Source: Oscillospiraceae bacterium
GTDB taxonomy: Bacteria; Bacillota; Clostridia; Oscillospirales; UBA929
DNA length: 53,815 nucleotides
Reading direction: 5' to 3'
Assembly (NCBI GenBank): GCA_031254575.1
Contig: JAIRUE010000024.1
Location: 1 to 53,815 of the forward strand
The notes below the pieces were generated by a model. The model made no database searches. It was not told the DNA's origin and saw only the letters and a list, made by a program, of their open reading frames with translations. Below are positions 53,488 through 53,815 of this stretch, piece by piece. Positions within the stretch are counted from its first letter, which is position 1. Each line of letters begins with the position of its first letter. The position numbers and the translations under genes were made by a program.

Positions 53488-53563
53488 CGCGCGCGCCCGG
53501 GGGCGCCGCCCCGTCCGTTTGGCCGCGTCCCCCGCGCCGGCATACGCCGGGCGTTTAGGGGAC

Positions 53564-53592
53564 GCCGGGACAGGTGCAATGTCCCGGCTTTT
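53564..53592 (+). terminator. Rho-independent terminator of the NfeD-flotillin operon
   Basis: GCCGGGACA, seven-base loop, TGTCCCGGC, then TTTT: classic intrinsic terminator on the plus strand. Confidence 0.75.
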
Positions 53593-53694
53593 CCGCTCGC
53601 TCGGGCACAGGCAAAAAGGTAAAGCTGTGCCGCCGTTTCGCGGAGAGCGGACAACAGACAGGGCGGCGCCCCCGGGGATTAGGCTGTGTAAGGA

Positions 53695-53815
53695 TTAGGG
53701 AACTACAACTGTAATGGAACTGGTACTGGTTATTACGCCAATCGACTGTGGTGTGCTGGATCTGCCACCTGTAAGCGTACAGCCGACACCCACGGGACCT
53801 TCAAAGAATACTTCA
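53695..53815 (-). CDS. Type IV pilin, C-terminal part (partial)
   Basis: Only the last 39 codons are in the window; the gene continues past the right edge. The peptide EVFFEGPVGVGCTLTGGRSS ... VVVP aligns with the tail of PilA (VDLYFQGSMCIGVSLTTGRSQ ... GVAYP): same length, the aromatic-x-G pair, the cysteine region and TxGRS are kept. The stop TAA is at 53697-53695. It is a second pilin of the same family, about 20 kb from pilA and outside the pilus run, so it may be an alternative major pilin. Confidence 0.7.
   Translation of the reverse strand, partial: EVFFEGPVGVGCTLTGGRSSTPQSIGVITSTSSITVVVP

Overview
The window reads as a chromosomal segment of a GC-rich Clostridia-type Firmicute (Oscillospirales or Christensenellales-like; inferred from gene content, no 16S present). 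Supporting signs are AGGAGG-type ribosome binding sites, meso-diaminopimelate dehydrogenase, a hexameric NADP-type glutamate dehydrogenase, a class B sortase, SLH domains, a flavodiiron protein fused to rubredoxin, and a Gram-positive-style type IV pilus (T4P) locus.

Layout. 1-1 kb: start of a copper P-type ATPase (cut by the window edge) divergent from an HxlR regulator, then a startless gene remnant. 1-9 kb (+): ddh, gdhA, a GH2 glycosidase, a branched-chain aminotransferase, then a DUF4430 lipid-side protein coupled to an ECF-type S component. 9-15 kb: small membrane protein, RNA 2',3'-cyclic phosphodiesterase, a ThyX-like protein with an altered signature, an HtrA protease and a large hybrid histidine kinase. 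14.8-16.8 kb (-): rubredoxin and a flavodiiron/flavin reductase/rubredoxin fusion (oxygen/NO defence).

16.9-36.9 kb (-) is the centrepiece: one T4P locus read from a strong promoter at about 37.0 kb, in the order pilB, pilT, (DUF559 nuclease between direct repeats), pilA, (PIN toxin + small partner), pilD, pilC, pilM-pilN fusion, pilO, a giant 2,831-residue prepilin-type protein with three GLUG-repeat arrays, three small pilin-like proteins, and a response regulator. The giant protein carries a canonical prepilin leader and N-terminal helix, so it is predicted to be handled by the pilus machinery as a colossal minor pilin/adhesin. A second PilA-like pilin begins to appear at the right edge (53695-53815).

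37-43.3 kb (-): a lipoprotein, a class B sortase with a long C-terminal extension, and three tandem secreted proteins with near-identical KTGD cell-wall sorting tails, followed by an AT-richer island (HTH regulator / unknown protein around a 16-bp perfect inverted repeat) and an orphan sorting-tail fragment on the other strand. 43.4-47 kb (-): a heterodimeric ABC exporter behind a promoter overlapped by a palindromic operator. 47-53.8 kb: GNAT acetyltransferase, NYN-domain protein, SLH surface protein, ribosomal protein S20, and an XRE regulator divergent from an NfeD-flotillin pair, with matching operator half-sites on both sides.

Taken together the window is dominated by cell-surface functions: pilus, adhesin, sortase and its likely substrates, and an S-layer-type protein.
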